From: CAWJFP01 sp963842155
GTDB lineage: Bacteria > Pseudomonadota > Alphaproteobacteria > JACZXZ01
Reading direction: 5' to 3'
DNA: 64,000 nt
NCBI GenBank assembly: GCA_963842155.1
Contig: CAWJFP010000038.1
Location: 124,001-188,000, forward strand
The notes beneath the pieces were generated by a model that worked only from the letters and a program-made list of their open reading frames with translations, made no database searches and was not told the origin of the DNA. Shown in pieces: positions 19,543 through 28,583 of this stretch (position 1 is its first letter; the number at the start of each line of letters is the position of its first letter). A program made the translations under genes and the position numbers.

Positions 19543-19560
19543 TGCATAAATGATGCATAA
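19543..19560. promoter_or_regulatory. Candidate operator: tandem TGCATAA
   Basis: TGCATAA occurs twice, 19543-19549 and 19554-19560, starting 11 bases apart (about one helical turn), in the AT-rich leader upstream of the RHH gene. RHH proteins often bind short tandem sites in their own promoters, so autoregulation is a reasonable guess. Confidence 0.4.
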
Positions 19561-19721
19561 TCGACAGCACAGGAGCTCCACACACAACGAATTACCTCAA
19601 TTTGGAACATAACATGAACATAGCCCATATGCAAGCCTTTTGGCCAGATGTTATCCCTACGCCGGGTAGAGGGGTTTCCTGGAGACAGCACCGCGCCTCG
19701 CCGCGGGTTCAACACAGCCCC

Positions 19722-19896
19722 CCTCAGATCTCCGTCCTGACCTCCCAGAGCTCGGGGAAGAAGCGGATGTCGAGCGCCTGCCTCAGATAGGCGACGCCGG
19801 CCGTGCCGCCGGTGCCGGGCTTGCCGCCGATGATGCGCTCGACGGTGGTGACATGGCGGAAGCGCCATTGCTGGAAGGCGTCCTCGATGTCGAGCA
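19722..19896 (-). repeat. Right direct repeat: 3' end of intact kynA
   Basis: Second copy of the 175-base repeat; here it forms the true end of the intact kynA gene. The two mismatches with the left copy are both in third or silent-looking positions, so the copies are young or under common selection. Confidence 0.95.
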
Positions 19897-20560
19897 GCTC
19901 CTCGGCCAGCTCGTAGAGCTCCCAATGCTCGTCGGGACGGCGGTAGACCTCGAGCCAGGCGCGCCGCACGCTCGCCTCCGCGCGGTAGGGCTGGCTCAGA
20001 TCGCGCTCGAGATGGGCGGACGCGATGGCAAAGCCGCGCCGGGCCAAGAGACGCTGCGCCTCGTCGTAGAGGCTCGGGCCCGCGAGCGCCGCCTCGAGCG
20101 CACTCAGAATATCGGGGCGATGGCGATGCGGCTCGAGCATGGCGCGCTGCTTGTTACCGAGCAGGAACTCGATGAGCCGATACTGGTAAGATTGGAAGCC
20201 CGAGGATTGGCCGAGCGCCTCGCGGAAGGTCATGTAGTCGGCGGGCGTGAGGGTGGAGAGCACGTCCCAGGACTGGATGAGCTGGTTCTGGATGCGCGTC
20301 ACCCGCGCCGTCATCTTGAAGGCGGGCTGCAGCCGGTCAGCTCGGATATTGGCGATCGCCGCCTCGAGCTCGCGGATGACGAGGCGCATCCAGAGCTCGC
20401 TCGCCTGATGGATGGTGATGAAGAGCGTCTCGTCATGCTGCGGGGAGAGCGGCTTCAGGCAATCGAGCAGCCGGTCGAGCTGGAGATAGTCGCCATAGGA
20501 CATGCGCCCGCGGAAGTCGGTATGGACCCCGCCCGGCGGCTTCTCCTCGGCCTCGCTCAT
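19724..20560 (-). CDS. kynA: Tryptophan 2,3-dioxygenase
   Basis: A 278-residue haem dioxygenase that opens the indole ring of tryptophan to N-formylkynurenine. Diagnostic blocks are MSYGDYLQLDRLL, ITIHQASELWMRL (the substrate/haem region), GQSSGFQSYQYRLIEFLLGNK and the C-terminal RHVTTVERIIGGKPGTGGT. Length fits bacterial KynA. I chose ATG 20560, preceded by GAGGG; a GTG at 20575 is also possible and overlaps the gapR stop. The gene is intact although its last 175 bases are duplicated beyond the neighbouring island. Confidence 0.97.
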   Translation of the reverse strand: MSEAEEKPPGGVHTDFRGRMSYGDYLQLDRLLDCLKPLSPQHDETLFITIHQASELWMRLVIRELEAAIANIRADRLQPAFKMTARVTRIQNQLIQSWDVLSTLTPADYMTFREALGQSSGFQSYQYRLIEFLLGNKQRAMLEPHRHRPDILSALEAALAGPSLYDEAQRLLARRGFAIASAHLERDLSQPYRAEASVRRAWLEVYRRPDEHWELYELAEELLDIEDAFQQWRFRHVTTVERIIGGKPGTGGTAGVAYLRQALDIRFFPELWEVRTEI

Positions 20561-20571
20561 GACCCTCGAGC

Positions 20572-20814
20572 TCACATGCCGAGCGCGCGCTTGTAGATGT
20601 CGAGCAGGCTCTCCTGCTCCTGCCGGTCGGCATTGTTCATCTTGCGCAGCCGGAGCACCTGGCGCAGCACCTTGAGGTCGAAGCCGCTGCCCTTGGCCTG
20701 GGCGAAGACGTCGCGGATGTCGCCCGCGAGCGCGGCCTTCTCCTCCTCCAGCCGCTCGATCCGCTCGACCAGCGAGCGGAGCTGCTCGGCCGCGATGCCG
20801 CCGACATCCGCCAT
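20572..20814 (-). CDS. gapR: GapR-like nucleoid-associated protein (DUF2312)
   Basis: An 80-residue helical protein: QLRSLVERIERLEEEKAALA forms a coiled coil, then DIRDVFAQAKGSGFDLKVLRQVLRLRKM, the hallmark of DUF2312. In Caulobacter GapR binds overtwisted DNA ahead of polymerases. The start MADVGG at 20814 has AAGGAG seven bases before it; the ATG at 20820 is too close to that site. It lies upstream of kynA and downstream of the DUF1244 gene. Confidence 0.92.
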   Translation of the reverse strand: MADVGGIAAEQLRSLVERIERLEEEKAALAGDIRDVFAQAKGSGFDLKVLRQVLRLRKMNNADRQEQESLLDIYKRALGM

Positions 20815-20866
20815 CCCCATACTCCTTCTCTCGATGGCGCGACGATAGACGCGCCGCTTGGCAGGA

Positions 20867-21175
20867 TCAATGGCTATGGCCGGAAGAGGTTTTGGCGAGA
20901 GCCTCCTTTTGCGCGGCGCTCGCCTCCGTCTGATATTTGCGCTTCCACTCGGCATAGGGCATGCCGTAGACGCGCTCGCGCGCGGCATCGTCGCTCACGC
21001 CAAGGCCGCGCGCCTCGGCCTCCTCGCGATACCAGCGGCTCAGGCAATTGCGGCAGAAACCGGCGAGGTTCATGAGGTCGATGTTCTGCACGTCGGTCCG
21101 CGTGCGCAGATGCTCGACGAGCCGGCGGAAGGCCGCGGCCTCGAGCTCGGTTCGGGTCTTGGCGTCCTCGGTCAT
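20867..21175 (-). CDS. DUF1244 domain protein
   Basis: A 102-residue protein with the conserved DUF1244 core: FRRLVEHLRTRTDVQNIDLMNLAGFCRNCLSRWY and YGMPYAEWKRKYQ. The two cysteines in FCRNC may bind a metal. The gene is commonly neighbour to gapR and a formylglutamate hydrolase in alphaproteobacteria, as here. Function is not established. Confidence 0.9.
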   Translation of the reverse strand: MTEDAKTRTELEAAAFRRLVEHLRTRTDVQNIDLMNLAGFCRNCLSRWYREEAEARGLGVSDDAARERVYGMPYAEWKRKYQTEASAAQKEALAKTSSGHSH

Positions 21176-21251
21176 CGCTTTTCCTCGGTTGCGGCAGATC
21201 GCTTTGCCTATATGTGGCGATCGCGCGCGCGCCGGTCAAATTGTTAGACGG

Positions 21252-22064
21252 TCAAATCTCTCGGTAAAGCATTGGATCGGCGAGAATAGGGGCGAGGGCT
21301 CGCGCCAGACGCTCGGCCCATTCCTCGGCACCGCCGCGGCTCTCGACGACGTCCTGGCGCAGCTCGAGCGCGACATGGGGCCAGCCCTTGGCGACCGCAT
21401 GCTCTTCGACGGTGTAGCCCATGGGCTCGCGGCCCGAATAAGGCTCGTTGTCGCCTACCAGGATCCCCGCCTGCGCGCGGAGTGCGGCGATAAGCGGGCG
21501 GGCCATGCGGCCGTCCTCGGCCCACAGCACGCCGACCTGCCAAGGCCGCGAGCGGCCGGACATGACGGGCGTGAAGCTATGGACGGCGACGAGCGCGGGC
21601 GGGCGGCCGCGCGCGTGCAGGCGGTCGAGCGCCGCGGCAACGGCATGATGATAGGGGTGGAACAAAGCCGCGGCGCGCTGCGCGCGCTCGGCCGGCGAGA
21701 GGCCGCGATTGCCGGGCACGGCGATCCCGTCGCTCTCTTGCGCGATCGAGCTCGGGTCGTCGAGATAGCGGTTGCAGTCGATCGCGAGCCGCGAATAGCC
21801 GGCGAGCAACAGCGGCGCATCGAGACGGCGTGCGAGGAGGCGGGCCGTGGCGGCAGCGCCGATGTCCCAGGCGATATGGAGTGTCAGCAAGTCGGACGCC
21901 AAGCCGAGCGAGCCGAGACGGCGCGGGATGAGCGCGCTGGCATGATCGCAGACCAGCAAAAGATCGGCGCGACCGGCCTCGTTGTGAAGCTCGAACGCTG
22001 GCGGCTCGTCGGCCGTCAGGAACGCGCCCCCTGCCGCGCCGGCCACCGGTTCGTGTTTTTCCAT
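21252..22064 (-). CDS. N-formylglutamate amidohydrolase family protein
   Basis: A 270-residue protein of the FGase family (hydrolysis of N-formylglutamate to glutamate and formate, last step of one histidine degradation route). Features are LLLVCDHASALIPRRLGSLGL, HIAWDIGAAATARLLARRLDAPLLLAGYSRLAIDCNR and the HSFTPVM block. ATG 22064 is preceded by a CGGGACGGGAA site; a frame to 22124 adds unlikely residues. No other histidine-use gene is nearby, so the actual substrate may differ. Confidence 0.9.
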   Translation of the reverse strand: MEKHEPVAGAAGGAFLTADEPPAFELHNEAGRADLLLVCDHASALIPRRLGSLGLASDLLTLHIAWDIGAAATARLLARRLDAPLLLAGYSRLAIDCNRYLDDPSSIAQESDGIAVPGNRGLSPAERAQRAAALFHPYHHAVAAALDRLHARGRPPALVAVHSFTPVMSGRSRPWQVGVLWAEDGRMARPLIAALRAQAGILVGDNEPYSGREPMGYTVEEHAVAKGWPHVALELRQDVVESRGGAEEWAERLARALAPILADPMLYREI

Positions 22065-22216
22065 TTCCCGTCCCGGCGAAAAGTCGATGCCTGCAAACCC
22101 GCCAGAACCTGCGTTATACAGCACGCGCGGCTGAACGCCATCGCTGCCCTCCCTATGCGCCGCGCTCCGGAGGCATTATAGAATTTGGCTCCAAGAGCCA
22201 GGAAAGGCCCGATCCG

Positions 22217-23002
22217 ATGCCGAAGCTTGCCGCCAATCTCAGCATGATGTTCGCCGAGCATGAGTTCCTGGACCGCTTCGAGGCGGCGGCCAAGGCCGGG
22301 TTCTCCGCCGTCGAATATCTCTTCCCGTACTCCTATCCGAAGGAGGCGATTCTCCAGCGGCTGCGACAGCACGGACTCGAGCAGGCGCTCTTCAACCTGC
22401 CGCCGGGCGATTGGGAGGCGGGCGAGCGCGGCCTCGCCATCCATCCCGACCGGGTGTCCGAGTTCCGCGACGGCGTGGGGCGCGCCATCGATTATGCGAC
22501 GGCGCTGGGCTGCAAGCGGCTCCATGCCATGGCGGGGGTGGCGCCTTCGGGCGTGCATCCGGCTCGCTTGCGCGAGATCTATGTGCAAAACCTGAAATAT
22601 GCCGCCGAGCAGGCGGCGAAGGTCGGCATCACCATGCTGATCGAGCCGATCAACAGCCGCGACGTGCCGGGCTACTACCTCGTCACCTCGACCCAGGCGC
22701 TTGCCGTGATCGGCGCGGTCGGCACCAGCAATCTGCGCCTGCAATACGACATTTATCACGCGCAGATCATGGAGGGCGACATCGCCCATACGCTTGAGCG
22801 TAATCTCGGCGTGATCGGCCATATCCAGATCGCCGACACGCCGGGCCGGCACGAGCCGGGCACCGGCGAGATCAATTACGGCTTCCTGCTCGGCTTCATG
22901 GACAAGGTCGGCTATGCCGGCTGGGTGGGCTGCGAATACCGGCCCTTGGCCGGCACGCTCGAGGGGTTCGGCTGGGCCAGGTCCTATCTGCAGGGCAACT
23001 GA
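22217..23002 (+). CDS. hyi: Hydroxypyruvate isomerase
   Basis: A 261-residue TIM-barrel protein of the AP-endonuclease-2-like fold. It starts MPKLAANLSMMFAEHEFLDRF and has the metal-binding glutamate of LIEPINSRDVPGYYL, the QYDIYHAQIMEG block and HIQIADTPGRHEPGTGEINY, all typical of Hyi. It interconverts hydroxypyruvate and tartronate semialdehyde. It heads a set with glxR and a glycerate kinase, which fixes the pathway as glyoxylate to glycerate. Confidence 0.95.
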   Translation: MPKLAANLSMMFAEHEFLDRFEAAAKAGFSAVEYLFPYSYPKEAILQRLRQHGLEQALFNLPPGDWEAGERGLAIHPDRVSEFRDGVGRAIDYATALGCKRLHAMAGVAPSGVHPARLREIYVQNLKYAAEQAAKVGITMLIEPINSRDVPGYYLVTSTQALAVIGAVGTSNLRLQYDIYHAQIMEGDIAHTLERNLGVIGHIQIADTPGRHEPGTGEINYGFLLGFMDKVGYAGWVGCEYRPLAGTLEGFGWARSYLQGN

Positions 23003-23028
23003 CGGGCGCGGACCTTCGGGAGGCGGAC

Positions 23029-23925
23029 ATGACCGATATCGGCTTCATCGGGCTCGGCATCATGGGGCGGCCCATGGCGGGCCACCTGCAGAAGGCCGGG
23101 CACAAGCTCGTCACCCTGCGCCACCGCAGCCCGACGCCCGAGGAGCTGCTGAAGGGCGGGGCGGTCCTGCTCGGCTCCGCGGCCGAGATCGCGGCGCGCA
23201 CCGAGGTGGTCATCATCATGGTGCCCGACACGCCCGACGTGGAGGGCGTGCTGTTCGCGCCCGGCGGCGTGGCGGAGGGGCTCGCCCCCGGTAAGCTCGT
23301 CATCGACATGAGCTCGATCTCGCCCACGGCGACGCGCGATTTCGCCGAACGGGTGCGCGCGAAGGGCTGCGACTATCTCGACGCGCCCGTCTCGGGCGGC
23401 GAGGTGGGGGCGAAGGGCGGAACGCTCACCATCATGGTGGGCGGGCCGGCAGGCGCCTTCGAGCGCGCCAAGCCGCTTTTCGAGCTCATGGGCAAGTCGA
23501 TCACACATGTCGGCGAGAGCAACGGCGACGGACAGACCTGCAAGATGGCGAACCAGATCGTCGTGGCGCTCACCATCGAGGCGGTGGCGGAGGCGCTGGT
23601 CTTCGCCTCCAAGGCGGGTGCCGATCCCGCCAAGGTGCGCCAGGCGCTCCTCGGCGGCTTCGCCGCCTCGCGCATCCTCGAGGTCCATGGTCAGCGCATG
23701 ATCGCGCGGACTTTCGAACCCGGCTTCCGCATCGAGCTGCATCAGAAGGACCTCAATCTGGCGCTGCAGGCGGCGCGGCAGCTCGGCCTCAGCCTGCCCA
23801 ACACCGCGACCGCGCAGGAGCTCTTCAACGCCTGCGTGGCGCAAGGGGGCCGAGCCTGGGACCATTCGGCGCTCGTGCGCGCGCTTGAGGCGCTGGCCGC
23901 GCATCAGATCGCGAAGCAGGGCTGA
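23029..23925 (+). CDS. glxR: 2-hydroxy-3-oxopropionate (tartronate semialdehyde) reductase
   Basis: A 298-residue beta-hydroxyacid dehydrogenase. The NAD(P) site is IGFIGLGIMGRPMAGHL, followed by the family block DAPVSGGEVGAKGGTLTIMVGG and the catalytic lysine region GDGQTCKMANQI. It reduces tartronate semialdehyde to glycerate. GGGAGGCGGAC precedes the ATG. Its stop overlaps the next start by one base (TGATG). Confidence 0.95.
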   Translation: MTDIGFIGLGIMGRPMAGHLQKAGHKLVTLRHRSPTPEELLKGGAVLLGSAAEIAARTEVVIIMVPDTPDVEGVLFAPGGVAEGLAPGKLVIDMSSISPTATRDFAERVRAKGCDYLDAPVSGGEVGAKGGTLTIMVGGPAGAFERAKPLFELMGKSITHVGESNGDGQTCKMANQIVVALTIEAVAEALVFASKAGADPAKVRQALLGGFAASRILEVHGQRMIARTFEPGFRIELHQKDLNLALQAARQLGLSLPNTATAQELFNACVAQGGRAWDHSALVRALEALAAHQIAKQG

Positions 23926-25215
23926 TGAGTGCCGTCGCCGATCCGCGCGCGTTCCTCCGCGCCCTCTTTGACGCGGCGGTGGCCGCGGCCCAGCCCGAGC
24001 GCTGCCTGCCGAGCCACCTGCCGCCGCCGCCCCGGGGGCGCACGGTGGTGGTGGGCTGCGGCAAGGCCGCCGCCGCCATGGCGCGCGCCGTCGAGGATCA
24101 TTGGCGGGGACCGCTCTCGGGGCTGGTCGTCACGCGCTACGGCCATAAATTGCCGACTGCGAAGATCGAGGTAGTCGAGGCGTCGCATCCGGTGCCGGAC
24201 GCGGCGGGCGAGGCGGCGGCCAAGCGCATGCTCGCGCTCGTCGCGGGATTGCGGCCCGACGACCTCGTGCTGTGCCTGATCTCGGGGGGCGGCTCGGCGC
24301 TCCTGACGCTGCCCGCGCCGGGTCTGACCCTGGACGACAAGAAGGAGGTGGTGCGCGCGCTCCTGCGCTCCGGCGCCGACATCCATGAGATGAACTGCGT
24401 GCGCAAGCATCTCTCGGCCATCAAGGGGGGACGGCTCGCCGTCGCCTGCGGCGCCACGCCGCTCGTCACGCTGGCGATCTCGGACGTGCCGGGCGACGAT
24501 CCGAGCGTGATCGCCTCCGGCCCGACGGTGCCCGATCCCACAAGCTTCGCCGATGCGCGCGCCGTGCTCGCGCGCTACGGCATCACGCCCTCGCGTGCGG
24601 TCGACCGGCGCCTCGCCTGCGGTGCCGAGGAGGAGACGCCCAAGCCCGGCGACCCGCGGCTCGCGCGCACGCGCTATGCGCTCATCGCCACGCCGCAGCA
24701 ATCATTGGAAGCCGCGGCGGCGGTGGCCCGGGCGGCCGGCATGGCGCCGATCATTCTGGGCGACGCCATCGAGGGCGAAGCGCGCGAGGTCGGCCGCGCC
24801 TTCGCCGGCATCGCCCTCCAAGCCCTGCGCCATGGCCAGCCCGCGCCGCCGCCGGCACTCCTGCTGTCGGGCGGGGAGACGACCGTCACCGTCCGCGGCA
24901 AGGGACGTGGCGGGCCCAATGCCGAGTTCCTGCTCGGCCTTGCCATCGCGCTCGCCGGCGCCGAGGGCATCCACGCGCTCGCGGCCGACACGGACGGCAT
25001 CGACGGCACCGAGAACAATGCCGGCGCACTGCTCGATCCGGGCAGTTTGGCGCGCGCCGAGGCAAGCGGGTCTCGACCCGCGCCGCCATCTGGCCGAGAA
25101 CGACGCTTACGGCTTTTTCGAAGGCCTCGGCGATCTCCTTGTCACCGGACCGACGCAAACGAACGTGAATGACTTCCGCGCGATCCTGATCGACGGCGCG
25201 CGCGAGGGCCGCTAA
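23925..25215 (+). CDS. gckA: Glycerate 2-kinase, MOFRL family (frame broken by one base)
   Basis: The frame is broken at the GGG of 25068-25070. With one G removed the protein reads ASGLDPRRHLAENDAYGFFEGLGDLL across the join and is 429 residues long, the usual size. The N-terminal domain has VVVGCGKAAAAMARAVE and LISGGGSALL; the C-terminal MOFRL domain has LLSGGETTVTVRGKGRGGPNAE and TDGIDGTENNAGA, and ends at TGPTQTNVNDFRAILI. It makes 2-phosphoglycerate from glycerate. The break is most likely a sequence error since both parts are well conserved. Confidence 0.92.
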
Positions 25216-25224
25216 GTTCGCCTC

Positions 25225-26643
25225 ATGCAGCGCAAGCGCAAGGCCAAGATCGTCGCCACCCTCGGTCCGGCCAGCTCGAGCTACGAGCGCATCGGCGCGC
25301 TGTTCGAGGCGGGCGCGGACCTCTTCCGGCTGAATTTCAGCCATGGCAGCCAAGAGGACCACAGGGCGCGCCACGGCCATATCCGCCGGCTCGAGCAGGA
25401 GGTCGGGCGGCCGATCGGCATCCTGGTGGACCTGCAAGGCCCGAAGCTGAGGATAGGGCGGCTCAAGGGCGGCATGGTGCGGCTCGTCGCCGGGCAAAGC
25501 TTCCGCCTCGATCTTTCGCCGGAAATGGGGGACGCGACGCGCGCGCCGATGCCGCATCCCGAGATCTTCGCGGCCTTGCGGCCGGGCTCGGAGCTCCTGC
25601 TCGACGACGGCAAGCTGCGCCTCACCGTCTCGCGTTGCGGGCCCGACTTCGCCGAGTGCAAGGTGGCGGTGGGAGGCGAGCTGAGCGATCGCAAGGGCGT
25701 CAATGTGCCGGGCGTGGTGCTGCCGATCTCGTCTTTGACCGAGAAGGACCAGAGCGATCTGCAGTACGGGCTCGATCTCGGCGTCGATTGGATCGGGCTC
25801 AGCTTCGTGCAGCGCCCGGAGGACATCGCCGAGGCGCGCAGGCTCATCGCCGGCCGCGCCGGGGTCATGGCGAAGCTCGAGAAACCGGCGGCAATCGAGC
25901 GGCTCGAGGAGATAGTCGAGCTCGTCGATGCGGTGATGGTGGCGCGCGGCGATCTTGGCGTCGAGCTGCCGCCCGAGGACGTGCCGAGCCTGCAACGCCA
26001 GATCGTGCGGGCCTGCCGCTTCGCCGGCCGCCCCGTGGTGATCGCGACGCAGATGCTGGAATCGATGATCCACGCGCCGACGCCGACGCGCGCCGAGGCG
26101 TCCGACGTGGCGACCGCCATCTACGAGGGCGCCGATGCGGTGATGTTGTCGGCGGAATCGGCAGCGGGCGAATATCCCGTCGAGGCGGTCACCATGATGG
26201 ATCGCATCATACGCCGCGTCGAGCGCGATCCGCGCTATCGCCGCATCATGGACGCCGAGCATCCCGACCCGGAGGCGACTCCCGCCGACGCCATCACCGC
26301 CGCCGCGCGCCAGGTGGCGAGCACGATTTCGGCCCGCGCCATCGTCACCTACACGACCTCGGGCTCGACCCCGTTGCGCGCCGCGCGCGAGCGGCCCGAC
26401 GTGCCGATCCTCTGCCTGACGCCGCGGCTCGAGACGGCGCGGCGCTTGGCGCTCGCCTGGGGCATCCATTGCGTCTCCACCGACGACGTGGCCAGCGTCG
26501 AGGAGATGGTCGAGCGCGCCTGCAAACATGCGCGCGACGAGGGCATGGCGGCGGACGGCGAGCGCATCGTCATCACGGCCGGGATGCCCTTCGGCACGCC
26601 CGGCGCCACCAACCTGCTGCGCATCGCCTGGGTCAAGGGCTGA
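25225..26643 (+). CDS. pyk: Pyruvate kinase
   Basis: A 472-residue enzyme that turns PEP and ADP into pyruvate and ATP. Clear blocks are AKIVATLGPAS, FRLNFSHGS, ILVDLQGPKLRIG, WIGLSFVQRPED, MAKLEKPAAIERL, MVARGDLGVELP, the active site IATQMLESMI and ADAVMLSAESAAGEYP. The C-terminal domain ends normally. It starts nine bases after the glycerate kinase, so the two probably share a transcript, with only enolase missing from the route to pyruvate. Confidence 0.97.
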   Translation: MQRKRKAKIVATLGPASSSYERIGALFEAGADLFRLNFSHGSQEDHRARHGHIRRLEQEVGRPIGILVDLQGPKLRIGRLKGGMVRLVAGQSFRLDLSPEMGDATRAPMPHPEIFAALRPGSELLLDDGKLRLTVSRCGPDFAECKVAVGGELSDRKGVNVPGVVLPISSLTEKDQSDLQYGLDLGVDWIGLSFVQRPEDIAEARRLIAGRAGVMAKLEKPAAIERLEEIVELVDAVMVARGDLGVELPPEDVPSLQRQIVRACRFAGRPVVIATQMLESMIHAPTPTRAEASDVATAIYEGADAVMLSAESAAGEYPVEAVTMMDRIIRRVERDPRYRRIMDAEHPDPEATPADAITAAARQVASTISARAIVTYTTSGSTPLRAARERPDVPILCLTPRLETARRLALAWGIHCVSTDDVASVEEMVERACKHARDEGMAADGERIVITAGMPFGTPGATNLLRIAWVKG

Positions 26644-26666
26644 GACAAAAGCGTAGGGAAGGGACC

Positions 26667-27692
26667 ATGCTCGAGACGACGATCGCGGGCAGCCTGCCGA
26701 AGCCGGCATGGCTCGCCGAGACCGAGAAGCTGTGGCCCGCCTGGAAACTCGCCGGCGCGGCGCTCGCCGAGGCGCAGCGCGACGCCGTGCTCGTCTGGCT
26801 CAAGGAGCAGGAGACCGCCGGCATCGACATCGTCACCGACGGCGAGCAATTCCGACAGCATTTCGTCCATGGCTTCCTCGAGCGCATCGACGGCATCGAT
26901 TTCGCGCGCAAGCAGCGCATCGGCATTCGCGACAATCGCTATGAGGCGATGTGCCCGACCGTCGTCGGTCCGGTCGCGCGGCGCGGCGCCGTGCATGGCG
27001 ACGAGGCGCGCTTCACCCGCGCCTATACCGCGCGCAAGCTGAAGGTCACCATGCCGGGGCCGATGACGATCGTCGATACCCTCGCCGACGCCTATTACAA
27101 CGACAGGCCCAAGCTCGCCATGGAGTTCGCCCGTCTCGTCAACGACGAGGCCAAGGAGCTCGCGGCCGCCGGGGTCGACGTGATCCAGCTCGACGAGCCG
27201 GCCTTCAACGCCTATCTCGAGGAGACCCTCGACTGGGGCGTCGCCGCGCTCGATCGCGCCGTCGAGGGCGTGGCCTGCCAGACGGCGGTGCATATCTGCT
27301 ACGGCTACGGCATCCGCGAGAACATCGAGTGGAAGAAGACGCTGGGCAGCGAATGGCGCCAATATGAGACCATCTTCCCAGCGCTTGCCCGCTCGCGCAT
27401 CGGCCAGGTCTCGCTCGAATGCGTGGGCTCGCGAGTGCCGCTCTCCTTGCTCGAGCTGCTCACCGGCAAGGACGTGCTGGTGGGCGTGATCGACGTCGCC
27501 ACCAACGAGATCGAGACGCCGGAGGCGGTCGAGGCCGCCATCGCGCGCGCCGCAAAGCACGTTCCCCTCGAGCGGCTCATCCCCTGCACCAATTGCGGCA
27601 TGGCGCCCTTGCCCCGCGCGGTCGCCCGCGGCAAGCTCCAGGCTCTCGCCGCGGGCGCCGCCCGCGCCCGCGCCTCGCTCGGCACGCGTTAA
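26667..27692 (+). CDS. MetE C-terminal-like (core) methyltransferase
   Basis: A 341-residue protein matching only the catalytic half of cobalamin-independent methionine synthase. It has TIAGSLPKP, IVTDGEQFRQHF, MPGPMTIVDTLADAYY, VIQLDEPAFN, and the zinc ligands in HICYGYG and CTNCGMAPL. Such short MetE relatives use varied methyl donors and acceptors, so methionine synthesis is likely but not proven. ATG 26667 has GGGAAGGGACC before it. It lies in line with pyk and the FAH gene. Confidence 0.85.
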   Translation: MLETTIAGSLPKPAWLAETEKLWPAWKLAGAALAEAQRDAVLVWLKEQETAGIDIVTDGEQFRQHFVHGFLERIDGIDFARKQRIGIRDNRYEAMCPTVVGPVARRGAVHGDEARFTRAYTARKLKVTMPGPMTIVDTLADAYYNDRPKLAMEFARLVNDEAKELAAAGVDVIQLDEPAFNAYLEETLDWGVAALDRAVEGVACQTAVHICYGYGIRENIEWKKTLGSEWRQYETIFPALARSRIGQVSLECVGSRVPLSLLELLTGKDVLVGVIDVATNEIETPEAVEAAIARAAKHVPLERLIPCTNCGMAPLPRAVARGKLQALAAGAARARASLGTR

Positions 27693-27705
27693 GCAGGGGA
27701 ACGAC

Positions 27706-28554
27706 ATGCGATTGATGAGCTTCGAGCATAAGGGCCGCGCGAGCTACGGCGCCGTCAAGGAGGACGGCGTCGTCGATCTGGGCGCGCGCATCGGCGCCTC
27801 ATACCAAACCTTGCGCAGGCTCCTCGCCAAGGACGGGCTCGCCGAGGCGAAGCGCATCCTCGCCAAGGAGACGGCCGACCACCGCCTTGCGGAGGTGACT
27901 TTCCTCCCCGTCATCACCGATCCGGGCAAGATCCTCGCCATCGGCCTCAACTATGCCGACCATGCCGCCGAGGCCAAGGCCAAGGTGCCGGATAAGCCCA
28001 TCGTCTTTACCCGCTTTTCCGACAGCCATGTCGGCCATGAGCAGCCGCTGGTGAAGCCCAGGGAATCGGACAAATACGACTACGAGGTCGAGCTTTGCAT
28101 CGTCATCGGCAAGCCCGCGCGCCGGGTCGCCGCCAAGGATGCGCTTACCTACGTGGCCGGCTATACCATCTACCATGACGGCTCGGTGCGCGATTGGCAG
28201 TTCCATAGCTCGCAATTCATCGCGGGCAAGAACTTCCCCGGCTCCGGCGCTGTCGGGCCCTGGCTCGTGACGGTGGACGAGCTGCCGGATGCTTCCGCGC
28301 TCGGCCTCACCACCAAAATCAACGGCCAGCTGCTGCAGAACGGCAACACCAGGGACATGATTTTTCCGGTGGCGGAGCTCGTCTCCTATTGCTCGCAATT
28401 CACCCAGCTCGGGCCGGGCGACATGATCTCCTCCGGCACGCCCGACGGGGTGGGCTTCGCGCGCAAGCCGCCGCTCTATATGAAGCCGGGCGATCTCGTC
28501 GAGATGGAGATCGAGCGCATCGGCCGCTTGCGCAACCGCGTGGTCGAGGGCTGA
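27706..28554 (+). CDS. Fumarylacetoacetate hydrolase (FAH) family protein
   Basis: A 282-residue protein. After an N-terminal extension the FAH core has ILAIGLNYADHAAEA, a DYEVELCIVIGKPARRV metal site, GYTIYHDGSVRDWQ, KNFPGSGAVGPWLVT and the terminal GDMISSGTPDGVGFARKPP. Family members cleave C-C bonds in acylpyruvates or decarboxylate oxaloacetate. The conserved E-V-E and metal ligands are present, so it should be active. Substrate unknown. Confidence 0.92.
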   Translation: MRLMSFEHKGRASYGAVKEDGVVDLGARIGASYQTLRRLLAKDGLAEAKRILAKETADHRLAEVTFLPVITDPGKILAIGLNYADHAAEAKAKVPDKPIVFTRFSDSHVGHEQPLVKPRESDKYDYEVELCIVIGKPARRVAAKDALTYVAGYTIYHDGSVRDWQFHSSQFIAGKNFPGSGAVGPWLVTVDELPDASALGLTTKINGQLLQNGNTRDMIFPVAELVSYCSQFTQLGPGDMISSGTPDGVGFARKPPLYMKPGDLVEMEIERIGRLRNRVVEG

Positions 28555-28583
28555 TTCGAGGGCAACTCGTTGAAAATACGGAT

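Larger units (their letters stand above)
14774..19896. mobile_element. Restriction-modification island at the 3' end of kynA
   Basis: About 4.8 kb (14949-19721) of lower-GC sequence lies between two near-identical 175-base copies of the kynA 3' end, all in direct orientation. The content is an RHH regulator, an Eco57I-like methylase, an N4-type methylase and a PLD-family nuclease, all read leftward. Reading off one unit (repeat plus island) restores kynA followed directly by the small membrane protein gene. No integrase or transposase is visible, so the mechanism of arrival is open: site-specific insertion with a replacement gene end, or homologous exchange. Confidence 0.7.

Noticed and set aside
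14949..19721. An integrase or transposase gene in the kynA-end island
   Set aside because: All four genes were read through; none has recombinase motifs.
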